The notes: generated by a model not told the origin, from the letters alone. 64,000 nucleotides of DNA from Traorella massiliensis (GCF_900104665.1 NZ_LT629969.1:591716-655715), one strand, 5' to 3'; positions 25,935-35,986 are shown, counted from the first letter of the stretch. Translations and numbers: made by a program.

Positions 25935-28199
25935 ATGAACATTGAAAATGATATTCAAATTTTATCTCAACAGACATGGGGACATTCATTAAGTGAATGT
26001 ACGATCGAACAGGTATATAGGATTTTACTTATTTATGTCAGTGAGAAATTAAAGGAATCAAAACTGATTGAAAAACCAAAGAAACTTTATTATATCTCTG
26101 CGGAATTTCTAATTGGACGACTTTTGTCAAATAATTTAATTCATTTAGGTATCGATCAGCAAATAAAACAAATCATTGAAAAATATGGTTTTCAAATGAG
26201 TGATATTGAAGAATGTGAAGGTGAACCCTCTCTTGGTAATGGAGGTCTGGGACGATTAGCAAGTTGTTTCTTAGATTCTATGGCAGCCTTGCAGTTATGT
26301 GCAGATGGCGTGGGTCTTAATTACCATTTAGGGCTTTTTAAACAGGTTTTTGAAGATCATAAGCAGAAAGAGTATCCTGATCATTGGATGGATCAAAAAG
26401 GATGGCTGATACCCACAGAAAAAAGATACACGGTAGAATACAAAGACTTTTCTTTGACATCACTGATGAATGTGATTGATATTGCCGGTTATGATGGCAG
26501 TAAGAATCAATTAAAACTTTTTGATTTAGAAACAGTCAATGAGTCTTTAGTGAAAGAGGGAATTCAATTTGATCAACAAAATGTTCGAGAAAATCTGACT
26601 CTTTTTCTTTATCCAAATGATGAAAATGAAGCGGGTCAAAAGCTGCGTATTTATCAGGAATATTTTTTATGTTCTTCAGCAGCCCAGATGATCCTAGAAG
26701 AAACAAAAGAAAAAGGATATGATTTGTCTTGTCTGCATGAACATGTCATCATACAGATCAATGATACGCATCCTTCCATGATCATTCCTGAAATGATACG
26801 CCTTTTAATGAAAGAAGGTATGACGGTGAAAGAAGCAGTAACAGAAGTCAGTCTTTCATGTGCCTATACCAATCATACGATCTTAGCTGAAGCACTTGAA
26901 AAGTGGCCGCTTTCTTATATTCAAGAAATTGTTCCACAGCTCTATGATATCATTCTCTTGCTGGATGCTTTAGCTCATGAACGTTCTTCTTTAGAAAAAG
27001 TAGCGATTATTGATCAGCATCATATCGTGCATATGGCTGCTATGGATATTCATTTTTCTAAAAGTGTCAATGGGGTCGCACAAATTCATACGGATATTTT
27101 AAAACATACCGAACTGAAAGAATTTTATGAACTCTATCCTGAACGATTCAATAATAAAACAAACGGTATTTCTTTTCGCCGATGGCTGTTTTCCTGCAAT
27201 CCTTCCTTATGTGAACTGCTGGATGAAACCATTGGCCAGGAGTATAAAAAAGATCCATTACAGTTAGAAAAATTACAGATTTATTATCATGATGAATCCA
27301 TACTTGAAAAATTAAGAGAAGCCAAACAAGTAAATAAAGATCGTTTATGTAAATATCTAAAAAAATATCATCAATTAAATTTAGATTCATCTTCTATCTT
27401 TGATATTCAAATCAAACGTCTCCATGAATATAAACGTCAGCAGATGAATCTTCTTTCGATCATTCATTACTATTTGCGTATCAAAGAAGGAGAAATTCCT
27501 AAAACACCTCTTACCTTTCTTTTTGGTGCGAAGGCAGCCTTCTCCTATACCTTGGCAAAAGATATTCTTCATGCGATCAGTGTTCTTTCAGAAGTCATTG
27601 ATAAGGATGCGATTGCTTCTAAGTATTTAAAAGTAGCTTTGATTGAAAATTATAATGTAACACTTGCGGAAAAGCTGATTCCGGCCTGTGATATTTCAGA
27701 GCAGATCTCATTGGCGTCAAAGGAAGCCAGTGGTACAGGTAATATGAAATTGATGCTGAATGGGGCAGTAACACTGGGAACATTGGATGGTGCGAATGTA
27801 GAGATCTTAGATTTAGTCGGTAAAGAAAATATTTTTATTTTTGGAAAAGAAGCTTCTGTCGTTATTGAACATTATAAGCAGCAGGATTATGATCCTTCTG
27901 CGATGATTCAATCCGATTCGGATATAAAAAGACTTGTAGATTTTTTGGCTGGCGAGGAAATGATATCTATTGGACATGAAACATCATTAAGGCGCCTTCA
28001 TCAGGAATTGACAACGAAAGACTGGTTTATGACACTTTTGGATCTAAAAGAGTATCTGCAAGCAAAAGATCAGATTTACAAGGCTTATGAAGATAAGAAA
28101 AGCTGGGCTCAAAAGATGCTTGTGAATATTTCTAAAGCAGGTTATTTTTCAAGTGATCGTACGATTGCTCAATATAATGAAGAGATTTGGCACATATAA
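25935..28199 (+). CDS. glgP: Glycogen/maltodextrin phosphorylase
   Basis: 754 residues, GT35 family. The N-terminal activation-free region is followed by the core block EPSLGNGGLGRLASCFLDSM, a central NDTHPSM/AYTNHTILAEALEKW stretch, and the PLP site EASGTGNMKLMLNG with the Schiff-base lysine at about Lys605. It releases glucose-1-phosphate from alpha-1,4-glucans in the cytoplasm. GGGAGG precedes the ATG. With the MsmX-type ATPase and malEFG nearby it forms a maltodextrin uptake and phosphorolysis set. Confidence 0.95.
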   Translation: MNIENDIQILSQQTWGHSLSECTIEQVYRILLIYVSEKLKESKLIEKPKKLYYISAEFLIGRLLSNNLIHLGIDQQIKQIIEKYGFQMSDIEECEGEPSLGNGGLGRLASCFLDSMAALQLCADGVGLNYHLGLFKQVFEDHKQKEYPDHWMDQKGWLIPTEKRYTVEYKDFSLTSLMNVIDIAGYDGSKNQLKLFDLETVNESLVKEGIQFDQQNVRENLTLFLYPNDENEAGQKLRIYQEYFLCSSAAQMILEETKEKGYDLSCLHEHVIIQINDTHPSMIIPEMIRLLMKEGMTVKEAVTEVSLSCAYTNHTILAEALEKWPLSYIQEIVPQLYDIILLLDALAHERSSLEKVAIIDQHHIVHMAAMDIHFSKSVNGVAQIHTDILKHTELKEFYELYPERFNNKTNGISFRRWLFSCNPSLCELLDETIGQEYKKDPLQLEKLQIYYHDESILEKLREAKQVNKDRLCKYLKKYHQLNLDSSSIFDIQIKRLHEYKRQQMNLLSIIHYYLRIKEGEIPKTPLTFLFGAKAAFSYTLAKDILHAISVLSEVIDKDAIASKYLKVALIENYNVTLAEKLIPACDISEQISLASKEASGTGNMKLMLNGAVTLGTLDGANVEILDLVGKENIFIFGKEASVVIEHYKQQDYDPSAMIQSDSDIKRLVDFLAGEEMISIGHETSLRRLHQELTTKDWFMTLLDLKEYLQAKDQIYKAYEDKKSWAQKMLVNISKAGYFSSDRTIAQYNEEIWHI

Positions 28200-28200
28200 A

Positions 28201-28228
28201 AACTCACCATATGGTGAGTTTTGTTTTA
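28201..28228. terminator. Bidirectional terminator between glgP and msmX
   Basis: A 20-bp perfect palindrome (28201-28220) with A-rich and T-rich sides, between convergent genes. Confidence 0.85.
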
Positions 28229-28229
28229 C

Positions 28230-29321
28230 TTATATAATATTGATCTGCGATTGAGGATCATAGAAATGTACTTTCGCAAGGTCCATGGCTAATTTGATTT
28301 TTTGATGTGCCTTTATATCCTGACGGGCAGCAATCTTAGCTTCCAATGGCTGTTGTCCCAAATTGCCATGTAAGATGAATTCATGACCTAAAAGCTCACT
28401 GACTTCAATTTCAAAATCAAAACATGAAGTAGGGTAGGTATCAGCCACGATATCTTCACTGTGCAGATCTTCGGGGCGTATGCCAAGAATGATTTCTTTA
28501 TCATGATAGCTCTTTAATTTTTCATGGAACATTTCAGGAAGCTGAATTTGATGGTTTTCACAATAAAAACAATTGTCTTTGATCATTCCTTGAAGAAAAT
28601 TTGTGGCGAATGAACCTAGAAAAGAGGCAACAAACATATTGGCAGGCTGATGATAGATATCTTTTGGAGTGCCGATCTGCTGGATATTTCCCTCTTTCAT
28701 GACAACGATACGATCTGCCATTGTCATGGCTTCTGTTTGATCATGGGTCACATAGATCATGGTCGCATTGACTCGTTCATGCAGCTTGATGATCTCACTA
28801 CGCATCTGGATACGAAGCTTGGCATCTAGATTACTAAGCGGTTCATCCATTAAATATACCTGAGCATTTCTTACGATCGCTCTTCCTAAAGCAACTCGCT
28901 GGCGCTGCCCGCCTGACAAGGCCTTAGGCTTGCGATCTAATAAAGATTCAATGTCCAATAATTTAGCTACTTCATCCACACGCTTATCAATTTCACTTTT
29001 AGGCATTTTACGAAGTTTTAGCGCAAAAGCAATGTTTTCTTTAACGCTCATATGAGGATAGAGTGCATAATTTTGAAAAACCATAGCGATATTACAATTT
29101 TTAGGTTCAATATCATTGCATAATTTATCGCCAATATAAAGCTCACCGGAGGAAATGTCCTCCAATCCGGCAATCATACGCAGTACTGTTGATTTTCCAC
29201 AGCCGCTTGGTCCAACAAAGACGATAAATTCTTTGTCCTGGATTTCAATATTAAAGTTTTTAACGGCTTCAAAGCCGTTAGAATAAGTTTTATAAATGTT
29301 TTTTAATGATAAATGAGCCAT
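28230..29321 (-). CDS. msmX: MsmX/UgpC-type sugar ABC transporter ATP-binding protein
   Basis: 363 residues from ATG 29321, which has AAGGAGG upstream; a longer start at 29354 lacks one. Walker A GPSGCGKST, Q-loop MVFQNYALYPHM, signature LSGGQRQRVALGRAI, Walker B VYLMDEPLSNLDAKLR, H-loop YVTHDQTEAMTM. The C-terminal MOBE/OB regulatory domain (GIRPEDLHSEDI) marks the sugar-importer ATPases. malEFG in this window has no ATPase of its own, so this protein is the likely motor, possibly shared with other sugar importers. Confidence 0.92.
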   Translation of the reverse strand: MAHLSLKNIYKTYSNGFEAVKNFNIEIQDKEFIVFVGPSGCGKSTVLRMIAGLEDISSGELYIGDKLCNDIEPKNCNIAMVFQNYALYPHMSVKENIAFALKLRKMPKSEIDKRVDEVAKLLDIESLLDRKPKALSGGQRQRVALGRAIVRNAQVYLMDEPLSNLDAKLRIQMRSEIIKLHERVNATMIYVTHDQTEAMTMADRIVVMKEGNIQQIGTPKDIYHQPANMFVASFLGSFATNFLQGMIKDNCFYCENHQIQLPEMFHEKLKSYHDKEIILGIRPEDLHSEDIVADTYPTSCFDFEIEVSELLGHEFILHGNLGQQPLEAKIAARQDIKAHQKIKLAMDLAKVHFYDPQSQINII

Positions 29322-29498
29322 GATATCCTCCTTTTTTATTATTGTATCATTCATCCTTCATCAGAGAATATATCGTTTATTTAAACAATATCAAATATAT
29401 ACGATAATTGTGATAAATAAAGAGGAAATAACTTTGATTCTACATAAATCGACAATGTTTTACATAAAATTTCATTATGATTAAAAAGAGGTGATAAT

Positions 29499-29969
29499 AT
29501 GAATGAACATATAGAATATAGTTTCTATAAAGAACTCTCTTTTCTTCAAAAACTGATACAAGTACTTTTAGGAATGATAGGTATTTTGGTGATTATAATA
29601 AGTTTTCTATTGCCCATCTTTTTTATGATAGGTTTTTTTATATTGATGATAGCGTATTTGATGAAATATCACTATGATCGTGAAATAGAATATCTTTTAT
29701 TTGATGATCAATTGGAAATCGATGAAATTATACATAATAGAAAACGAAAGAAATTATATGATGTAAATTTAAAAGAAATGACAGCTTTGGTGAAATATGA
29801 TCGGGAATCTTTTTTGAAATATCCTAAAAAATGTAGAAAGGATTTTTCAAATCTAAACAAGCAAAATGTTTATATGCTTTTATTTACGCATCAAAATGAA
29901 AACTACTGTCTACTGATCCAGGGGGATGATAAGCATCTTGAAGCATTAAAAAGAAGACTTGTAGAGTAA
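29499..29969 (+). CDS. Membrane protein of unknown function; last codons supplied by an IS
   Basis: 156 residues. Two close hydrophobic segments (residues ~20-60) are followed by a soluble domain rich in Lys and Asp. I do not recognise the family with confidence. AAAGAGGTGATAAT precedes the ATG. The final two codons (GAG TAA, 29964-29969) belong to the left end of an insertion sequence. Joining the frame across the target duplication gives an original end of LVFKGGLR and a stop overlapping the AraC start, so the gene was once coupled to the regulator. Confidence 0.7.
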   Translation: MNEHIEYSFYKELSFLQKLIQVLLGMIGILVIIISFLLPIFFMIGFFILMIAYLMKYHYDREIEYLLFDDQLEIDEIIHNRKRKKLYDVNLKEMTALVKYDRESFLKYPKKCRKDFSNLNKQNVYMLLFTHQNENYCLLIQGDDKHLEALKRRLVE

Positions 29970-31700
29970 GGACGAAAAGTAGTACTTAATCGAAAAGAAA
30001 AAGAAGAGATTTTAAATAAAAAAGTTAAATAAAAAAAATGAGCGCACTAAAAACAAGTGCACAAATGAAATAAAATAAATTTAGCGAAAATCAGGTTTCA
30101 TTTTTAATCCAAGCATCAAGATGAATATTGATGGCGGCAAAGATTGAAAAGAAAGCTGCTTTGGAGTCTTCACGAATTCTCATCTGATGAAGATGATAGT
30201 CATTGAGAATTCTATTATTGATTCTCTCAGTACAAGTTCTATTTTTGTATAGTTCTTTCCATTTATCTGTTTTGTAAGGAACAGGGCCAAAAAGACGCAT
30301 ATCAAGCGAATCGTTAATGTAAACAGTTCTACCATATGGAGAAGGAGAACATGTATCTGCATGTGGACAAGAATCAATCAATCCCATTTTTAGAGGACAA
30401 CGGAATTTTCTTCTTTGCCTTTGATAGTCGTAGCCACAGTGATACATTTCAACACCACAATCACAAATTGGTTTGCCGTTTTCACTAATAGAATCAAAGT
30501 GTTTATAAATATTTTTACCCAATTTACGTTGATTGAAATCAATGATTGGGATAATATTATGGTGACGCAGAAATTGGTAAACGGCAGAAGAATCGCTTGC
30601 GGAATCGAAACACATGAATTTTGGAGAGAGTTCAGGGTTAATATCAAGGAAACGAGCGGTAGAGGAAATGGAAGACAGAGCATCATGACGAGAAGCTTTC
30701 TCTAAATCGATAAAGACGGGAAGGTCAGTATGGATTAGAGGGTTATGATAAGAAATGTTATAGAGAGTATAACCGAAGTAATACATTCCAAGATCACTGT
30801 CCCAACCAAAATCTGCGTTTTTAGCGCTATAACGATGAGTGTTTAAAATATTGTCATCTTTAATGATTTGATGACCAAAAGGAGAAGCATGAATATGAAA
30901 AGCAGAACCATCACCAGAAAAGACAAGATTGTAGGAATCAATAAAGCCCATGTCATGAGAAGGAATGACAGCAATAGCGTTAAAAAGTAATTGAAGAGTA
31001 TAAATCATACGATCACGGTCAAAAACAGAACCATCATGAGTGTAATTATCGAAAAGAGAATAAGTATCATCATTAGAGAAGTTCATTAATTTTTCACCTT
31101 TCTTAGGTTTAGAAGAATTAGATTTATTCGTAAAAAGGCCTTTAGGAAGAAGATCGTTATGGTGAGAAAAAGAATGAGTGATACGGTTAATGAAATCGTA
31201 ATGAGAAGAATGGTTAGGAACATTCCAAGAACCGATAAGATATTGAAGAAGCCTATCGTGATGAACTTCATAACACCAATTTTTAAGAGAAGTAAAACCA
31301 AGATGAAGCATCAAAACGACAGAACGCAAATAGATAGCAGGATCGTTAGCGGGACGACCCAAAGGAGAATATAAAGGAAAGATGATATCGGCGACAAGGT
31401 CGACATCAAGTTTAGACAACTTATGAATAGCAGACTTAAAATTAGGAGAAGAAAGTCTGAAAAGATCAGAAGTTGAAAGAGAAGACTTTTCTGTCTTAAG
31501 AAATTCTTTGTAATCTTGAGACGAAGAGAAATAAATTAACATTGAAGATCACCACCTACTTACTACAGAAAGGCGAGCAAAGCGAGCCCGCAACGAGGGC
31601 GATTTGTCAAGCAAAAAGTGAAAAAAGTTGGGGGGATTTCAAAAAAACGGCAATTAAAAAAGAGCGTAAACAAGCCGTTAAAATGTTTTCGACCACGCTC
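29964..31700 (-). mobile_element. Insertion sequence, copy A (1737 bp)
   Basis: Inverted ends share GAGnnnGGnCGAAAA. A 5-bp target duplication, TTGTA, is at 29959-29963 and 31701-31705. The element at 40662-42398 has the same length and transposase, with one base difference seen (30060 C, 40758 A). Family not settled; the transposase is of the DDE type with a DUF772-like N-terminal region (GRPANDPAIYLRS), as in IS1182/IS5-like groups. Confidence 0.9.
30091..31542 (-). CDS. DDE-type transposase (IS1182/IS5-like)
   Basis: 483 residues. The N-terminal block YSPLGRPANDPAIYLRSVVL and the NWCYEVHHDRLLQYLIG stretch resemble the helical DUF772 domain of IS1182/IS5-like transposases. A Cys/His cluster near the C-terminal third (ICDCGVEMYHCGYDYQ, SCPHADTCSP) resembles the zinc-binding stretch seen in such enzymes. 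AGGTGGTG precedes the ATG. Identical protein at 40789-42240. Confidence 0.85.
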   Translation of the reverse strand: MLIYFSSSQDYKEFLKTEKSSLSTSDLFRLSSPNFKSAIHKLSKLDVDLVADIIFPLYSPLGRPANDPAIYLRSVVLMLHLGFTSLKNWCYEVHHDRLLQYLIGSWNVPNHSSHYDFINRITHSFSHHNDLLPKGLFTNKSNSSKPKKGEKLMNFSNDDTYSLFDNYTHDGSVFDRDRMIYTLQLLFNAIAVIPSHDMGFIDSYNLVFSGDGSAFHIHASPFGHQIIKDDNILNTHRYSAKNADFGWDSDLGMYYFGYTLYNISYHNPLIHTDLPVFIDLEKASRHDALSSISSTARFLDINPELSPKFMCFDSASDSSAVYQFLRHHNIIPIIDFNQRKLGKNIYKHFDSISENGKPICDCGVEMYHCGYDYQRQRRKFRCPLKMGLIDSCPHADTCSPSPYGRTVYINDSLDMRLFGPVPYKTDKWKELYKNRTCTERINNRILNDYHLHQMRIREDSKAAFFSIFAAINIHLDAWIKNET

Positions 31701-31722
31701 TTGTATTTAAAGGAGGTTTAAG

Positions 31723-32451
31723 ATGAATCAATCATATGAAAGAGAAAAAAATCAAAGTTTTATGAGTGATCTTTCTTCTTTAGAAAAAATGGAGTGGGCC
31801 GTGAAAGGGTTAGAAGAAGGTTTGATATGTAAGGATGCGATTAAGATGAAAAGTTCTTTATCTGAACTGCATGAACATACACAAGATCTCTCATCACCTC
31901 ATTATATGAAATTTATATTAAGTCCGCTTTTACGGGAAATGTGTCGTTTTTTAGAAAAAGAGAATGCTTCAAAGGTAAAACGAATGATCATTTGTTTTTA
32001 TGGGGCTGATAAGAGTAGTGCTATGATGGAAATTATTGATCAGGGCTGTAAAGAAGCGATCGTTTTATTTGAACGTCAAAAGGGTTTTGTACATAAGGAA
32101 ATTGATTCGGTAATTCAATATATTTTATGTCATTATCAGCAGGATATCAGTGTGGATCAGCTTGCGGAGGTGGTATGTCGAACGCCAAGTTATCTGAGCA
32201 GTATCTTCAAAAAGGAAACAGGTGAAAATCTGGCAAGGTATATACGTCAGGTGCGCATGGAAAAAGCAAGGGAGCTTTTAGATGAATCTTATGAGAAAAT
32301 TGTTGATATTGCACGTGAGGTTGGTTATCAGAATGTTTCCTATTTCTGTCAGATCTTTCGAGAAACCTATGGTATATCGCCAAAGAGATATCGTACTAGA
32401 TGTGTAAAACTGGTAAATATGAGGGAAATGGACGAAGACATAGAAATTTGA
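31723..32451 (+). CDS. AraC-family transcriptional regulator
   Basis: 242 residues. A C-terminal pair of helix-turn-helix motifs: ISVDQLAEVVCRTPSYLSSI then FKKETGENLARYIRQVRM, and IVDIAREVGYQNVSYFCQIF before the PKRYR end. The N-terminal ~140 residues are helical and not a cupin; no ligand domain recognised. AAGGAGG lies just outside the IS right end. It stands directly upstream of malE and probably controls the maltodextrin genes. The original start overlapped the stop of the preceding gene (ATGA) before the IS inserted. Confidence 0.88.
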   Translation: MNQSYEREKNQSFMSDLSSLEKMEWAVKGLEEGLICKDAIKMKSSLSELHEHTQDLSSPHYMKFILSPLLREMCRFLEKENASKVKRMIICFYGADKSSAMMEIIDQGCKEAIVLFERQKGFVHKEIDSVIQYILCHYQQDISVDQLAEVVCRTPSYLSSIFKKETGENLARYIRQVRMEKARELLDESYEKIVDIAREVGYQNVSYFCQIFRETYGISPKRYRTRCVKLVNMREMDEDIEI

Positions 32452-32496
32452 TAGATATCATAAATTCCTTATATATACGTTTTTAGTTTTAAAACC

Positions 32497-32502
32497 TATA
32501 AT
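32497..32502 (+). promoter_or_regulatory. -10 box before malE, without a good -35
   Basis: TATAAT at 32497-32502, 24 nt upstream of malE, with no -35-like hexamer at 16-18 nt. That fits a promoter needing an activator, plausibly the adjacent AraC protein (inference). Confidence 0.45.
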
Positions 32503-32526
32503 GGAGGCATACGACAGGAGGATAAA

Positions 32527-33735
32527 ATGAAAATCAGAAAAAGTTTGATCGCTTTAGCTGGTGTATTGGCACTGAGTGCTTGTGGCCAAGAAGCTGAAGA
32601 AAAGAAAAATGTGACGTTGACTGTATGGTCACCTGCTGAAGATCAGGATGAAAGTCAGGGTAACTGGCTGCAGACAATGTGCGATGAATTCGCAGCTGCG
32701 AATCCACAGTGGGAAATTGAATTTAAGTATGGAACGGTAAGTGAGGAAGCTATCGGTAAAACAGTAGTGCAGGATCCAAAAAATTCGGCGGATGTCTATA
32801 TGTTCTCCAATGATCAGATCGGAACGCTGTTAGATGCCGATGCGATTGCGAAACTTGGCGGTGAAGCAGCTGAAGATGTGAAGAAAAATAACTCACAGCT
32901 TATTATAGATTCAGTTACGAAGGATGATGCGATCTATGGCATTCCATTTACAACGAATACCTGGTTCATGTATTATGATAAATCAGCTTTTAGCGAAGAT
33001 GATATCAAGAGCTTAGATGTGATGCTGGAAAAAGGCAAGGTTGCTTTTCCGATGACAACTGCATGGTACAATGGAAGCTTCTTTTTAGCCAATGGTGCTA
33101 CTTTATTTGGAGATGGCAGTGATGCTTCTAAAGGTATTGATTTTGGCGGTGAAAAAGGACTTCAAACCGTAAATTATATGGTAGATCTAGTGGCTAATCC
33201 GAATTTTGTCAATGATGCGGATGGTGCAGGTCTTTCAAATCTTAGAAGTGGTGAAGTAAAAGCTTATTTTTCAGGAAGCTGGGATTATGCTCAGGTAAAA
33301 GAAATCTTAGGAGATAACCTGGGAGCTAGTCAGCTGCCAATGGTAAATATTAATGGCACAGATAAGCAAATGCTTTCTTTCGCAGGAAGTAAGGCTATTG
33401 GTGTGAATCCAAACTGTGAAGATCAGGAAGTTGCGGTTGCGCTAGCACGTTTCTTAGGAAGCAGTGAAGCACAATTGAAACATTACGAAATGCGCAGTGT
33501 GATTCCTTGCAGTAATGAATTATTGAGTGATCCTACAATTTCTAAGGACATTCTGATCAATGCTCAAAATGATACGATTGCGAATACTTCCATTATTCAG
33601 CCAACGCTTTCAGAAATGGCTCCTTATTGGATAGCAGCAGAAACATTTGGCAAGGCATTGATCGCTAAAGATATTACCAAGGACAATGCACAGCAGAAGC
33701 TGGATGACTATGTAACCCAGCTGAACAATCAGTAA
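32527..33735 (+). CDS. malE: Maltodextrin-type ABC transporter substrate-binding lipoprotein
   Basis: 402 residues. A lipoprotein signal peptide ends in the lipobox ALSAC (Cys19). The family 1 solute-binding fold shows VTLTVWSPAEDQD near residue 30, DVYMFSNDQIG at ~95, and the conserved AFPMTTAWYNGSFFLANGA and GEVKAYFSGSWDYAQV blocks. The ligand is likely maltose or maltodextrin, judged from relatives and the phosphorylase nearby. Strong AGGAGG before the ATG. Confidence 0.85.
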   Translation: MKIRKSLIALAGVLALSACGQEAEEKKNVTLTVWSPAEDQDESQGNWLQTMCDEFAAANPQWEIEFKYGTVSEEAIGKTVVQDPKNSADVYMFSNDQIGTLLDADAIAKLGGEAAEDVKKNNSQLIIDSVTKDDAIYGIPFTTNTWFMYYDKSAFSEDDIKSLDVMLEKGKVAFPMTTAWYNGSFFLANGATLFGDGSDASKGIDFGGEKGLQTVNYMVDLVANPNFVNDADGAGLSNLRSGEVKAYFSGSWDYAQVKEILGDNLGASQLPMVNINGTDKQMLSFAGSKAIGVNPNCEDQEVAVALARFLGSSEAQLKHYEMRSVIPCSNELLSDPTISKDILINAQNDTIANTSIIQPTLSEMAPYWIAAETFGKALIAKDITKDNAQQKLDDYVTQLNNQ

Positions 33736-33740
33736 ATACG

Positions 33741-33770
33741 ATCCTAAGGATATCTTCCTTGGGATTTTTT
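33741..33770 (+). terminator. Attenuating hairpin between malE and malF
   Basis: Stem ATCCTAAGGA (33741-33750) with TCCTTGGGAT (33756-33765), one mismatch, followed by TTTTT. It lies before the malF ribosome binding site and would lower malFG relative to malE. Confidence 0.7.
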
Positions 33771-33785
33771 CAAAAAGGAGAAGGT

Positions 33786-35132
33786 ATGGAAAAATCAGGA
33801 TTCAAAGAGGCTTGGTGTAAGGGTGATACGATCACGAGAAGCTCGTTTCTTCTCATGGGCAGCGGTAATTTCTTAAGAGAGCAGTATCTCAAAGGAGGAG
33901 CTTTTTTACTCGTACAGATCATCTACATCAGCATCATGCTGACAAGCGGTTTCTCAATTTTGGGAATGTTACCGGGTTTGGGAGAAGCTGCTCAGCAAGA
34001 AGTATGGAATGAAGCCAAGGGCATCTATGAGTATACCGCAGGTGATCAGTCACTTTTGATTTTGTTGTTTGGCATCAGCATTCTCTTTTTAACGATTGCC
34101 TTTTTCATCGTATATCGGGCGAATGTGAAAAGTGCCTATCATGCACAATGTTTAAAAGAAAAGGGACTGATGTTACCTACATTCAAGCAGGATGCTGGTG
34201 AGCTTTTTGATAGTAAATTACATGTTTTACTGCTTAGTGCTCCTGTAACGGGTGTCCTTATATTTACGATCTTGCCTTTAATTTTTATGATTGCGATGGC
34301 CTTTACAAATTACAGCAAAATTGATCAGCATTTAATTCTTTTTGATTGGGTAGGACTTAAAAACTTCGCTGAGGTATTGGATGTGAGTGGGGACATTGGA
34401 CGACAGTTTTGGGGTGTTTTAGGATGGACACTGACATGGGCCATCTTTGCGACGATCTTAAACTATGTATTAGGAATGATGCTGGCCATTGTCATCAATC
34501 GTAAAGAAACAAAGGGGAAAGGGTTTTGGCGGTTCTGTTTTATTCTTTCAATTGCCGTTCCGCAGTTTGTTTCACTTATGATCATGCGAACGATGTTGCA
34601 GCCTGAAGGAGCTGTAAATATTTTGTTACGGAATATGCATTTGATTGAAGCCTCAGCTTCATTGCCATTTTTTACAAATCCGACATGGGCCCGTATCACA
34701 GTAATTATTATTAATTTATGGGTAGGGATTCCTTTTACCATGATTCAGGTTAGTGGTATTCTACAAAATATTCCTTCAGAATTATATGAATCTGCAAAGG
34801 TAGATGGGGCAAATGCATTTACGATCTTTACGAAGATCACCTTACCTTATATGCTGTTTGTGACAGTCCCTTATCTGATTACGACTTTTATGAGCAATAT
34901 CAATAATTTTAATGTGATCTATCTGCTTTCAGGTGGTGATCCGACACCTGTAGGAATGAGTGCCGGTAAGACAGACCTTCTAGTTACCTGGTTATATAAG
35001 CTGACAATAGACAAGCAGTATTATAATTTAGGTGCTGTTATTGGTATATTTACCTTTGTGGTGCTGGCCATCATTTCACTGTTGACGTATCGCAACAGTC
35101 AGTCATATAAAGATGAGGAGGGCTTTATGTAA
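33786..35132 (+). CDS. malF: Maltodextrin ABC transporter permease MalF
   Basis: 448 residues from ATG 33786 (AAGGAGAAGG upstream; the start further 5' would lie in the hairpin tail). An N-terminal region with two or three helices, common to the long MalF type, precedes the binding-protein-dependent permease core. The EAA loop is ELYESAKVDGANAFTIFTKITLPYM. Forms the channel with MalG. Confidence 0.88.
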   Translation: MEKSGFKEAWCKGDTITRSSFLLMGSGNFLREQYLKGGAFLLVQIIYISIMLTSGFSILGMLPGLGEAAQQEVWNEAKGIYEYTAGDQSLLILLFGISILFLTIAFFIVYRANVKSAYHAQCLKEKGLMLPTFKQDAGELFDSKLHVLLLSAPVTGVLIFTILPLIFMIAMAFTNYSKIDQHLILFDWVGLKNFAEVLDVSGDIGRQFWGVLGWTLTWAIFATILNYVLGMMLAIVINRKETKGKGFWRFCFILSIAVPQFVSLMIMRTMLQPEGAVNILLRNMHLIEASASLPFFTNPTWARITVIIINLWVGIPFTMIQVSGILQNIPSELYESAKVDGANAFTIFTKITLPYMLFVTVPYLITTFMSNINNFNVIYLLSGGDPTPVGMSAGKTDLLVTWLYKLTIDKQYYNLGAVIGIFTFVVLAIISLLTYRNSQSYKDEEGFM

Positions 35133-35986
35133 TGAAACATAATTATAAGAAAAAAGCTGTCAATGCTTCGGTTTATATTGGTTTAAGCATATTGGCAGTT
35201 ATTTGGATATTACCTATTTTATGGGTCATCTTAACAAGTTTTCGTTTAGAAAGAGGCAGTTATGTCACAACTTTCTTTCCAAAGAATCTTACTTTGGACA
35301 ATTATCTGCTTCTTTTTACGGATATTGGTGTTTTGAACTTTCCAAGAATGTTTATGAATACGTTATTAATTGCTTCGATAGCCTGTGTTATTTCTTGTTT
35401 CTTTGTGCTTTCAGTGGCTTATTGTACTTCACGTCTGCGTTTTAAGCTACGCAAGCCTCTGATGAATATTGCTATGATATTAGGTTTATTTCCAGGATTT
35501 ATGTCGATGATTGCGGTTTATTATATCTTACAGGCATTAGGATTATCAGAAGGAGCTATGATCAAGGTAGCCCTGATTTTAGTATATAGTGCTGCAAGTG
35601 GAACCGGATTTTATGTCGCAAAGGGATTTTTTGATACGATTCCTAAGGCACTTGATGAAGCGGCTCTTTTGGATGGGGCAAATAAGTGGCAGATCTTTAC
35701 CAGAATTACAATTCCTCTTAGCCGTCCAATTCTGGTTTATACAGCTTTATCTTCTTTTCTGGCACCGTGGGTCGATTTTATTTTCGCAAGGGTGATCTGT
35801 CGTGCAGATGCCTCGCAATATACTGTATCGATCGGTATGTGGCGTATGTTAGAATATACGATGATCGATGCATGGTATACTCGTTTTGCAGCTGCGGCTG
35901 TTTGTGTATCGATTCCCATTGCCATCTTGTTTGTAGTCATGCAGAAATTTTATGCTGAAGGGATGTCAGGGGCTGTGAAAGGGTAA
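35132..35986 (+). CDS. malG: Maltodextrin ABC transporter permease MalG
   Basis: 284 residues, six helices. EAA loop at ALDEAALLDGANKWQIFTRI, and the typical end FYAEGMSGAVKG. The start overlaps the malF stop by one base (TAATG), so the two are translationally coupled. Conserved MalG block LGLFPGFMSMIAVYYIL at ~110. Confidence 0.9.
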   Translation: MKHNYKKKAVNASVYIGLSILAVIWILPILWVILTSFRLERGSYVTTFFPKNLTLDNYLLLFTDIGVLNFPRMFMNTLLIASIACVISCFFVLSVAYCTSRLRFKLRKPLMNIAMILGLFPGFMSMIAVYYILQALGLSEGAMIKVALILVYSAASGTGFYVAKGFFDTIPKALDEAALLDGANKWQIFTRITIPLSRPILVYTALSSFLAPWVDFIFARVICRADASQYTVSIGMWRMLEYTMIDAWYTRFAAAAVCVSIPIAILFVVMQKFYAEGMSGAVKG

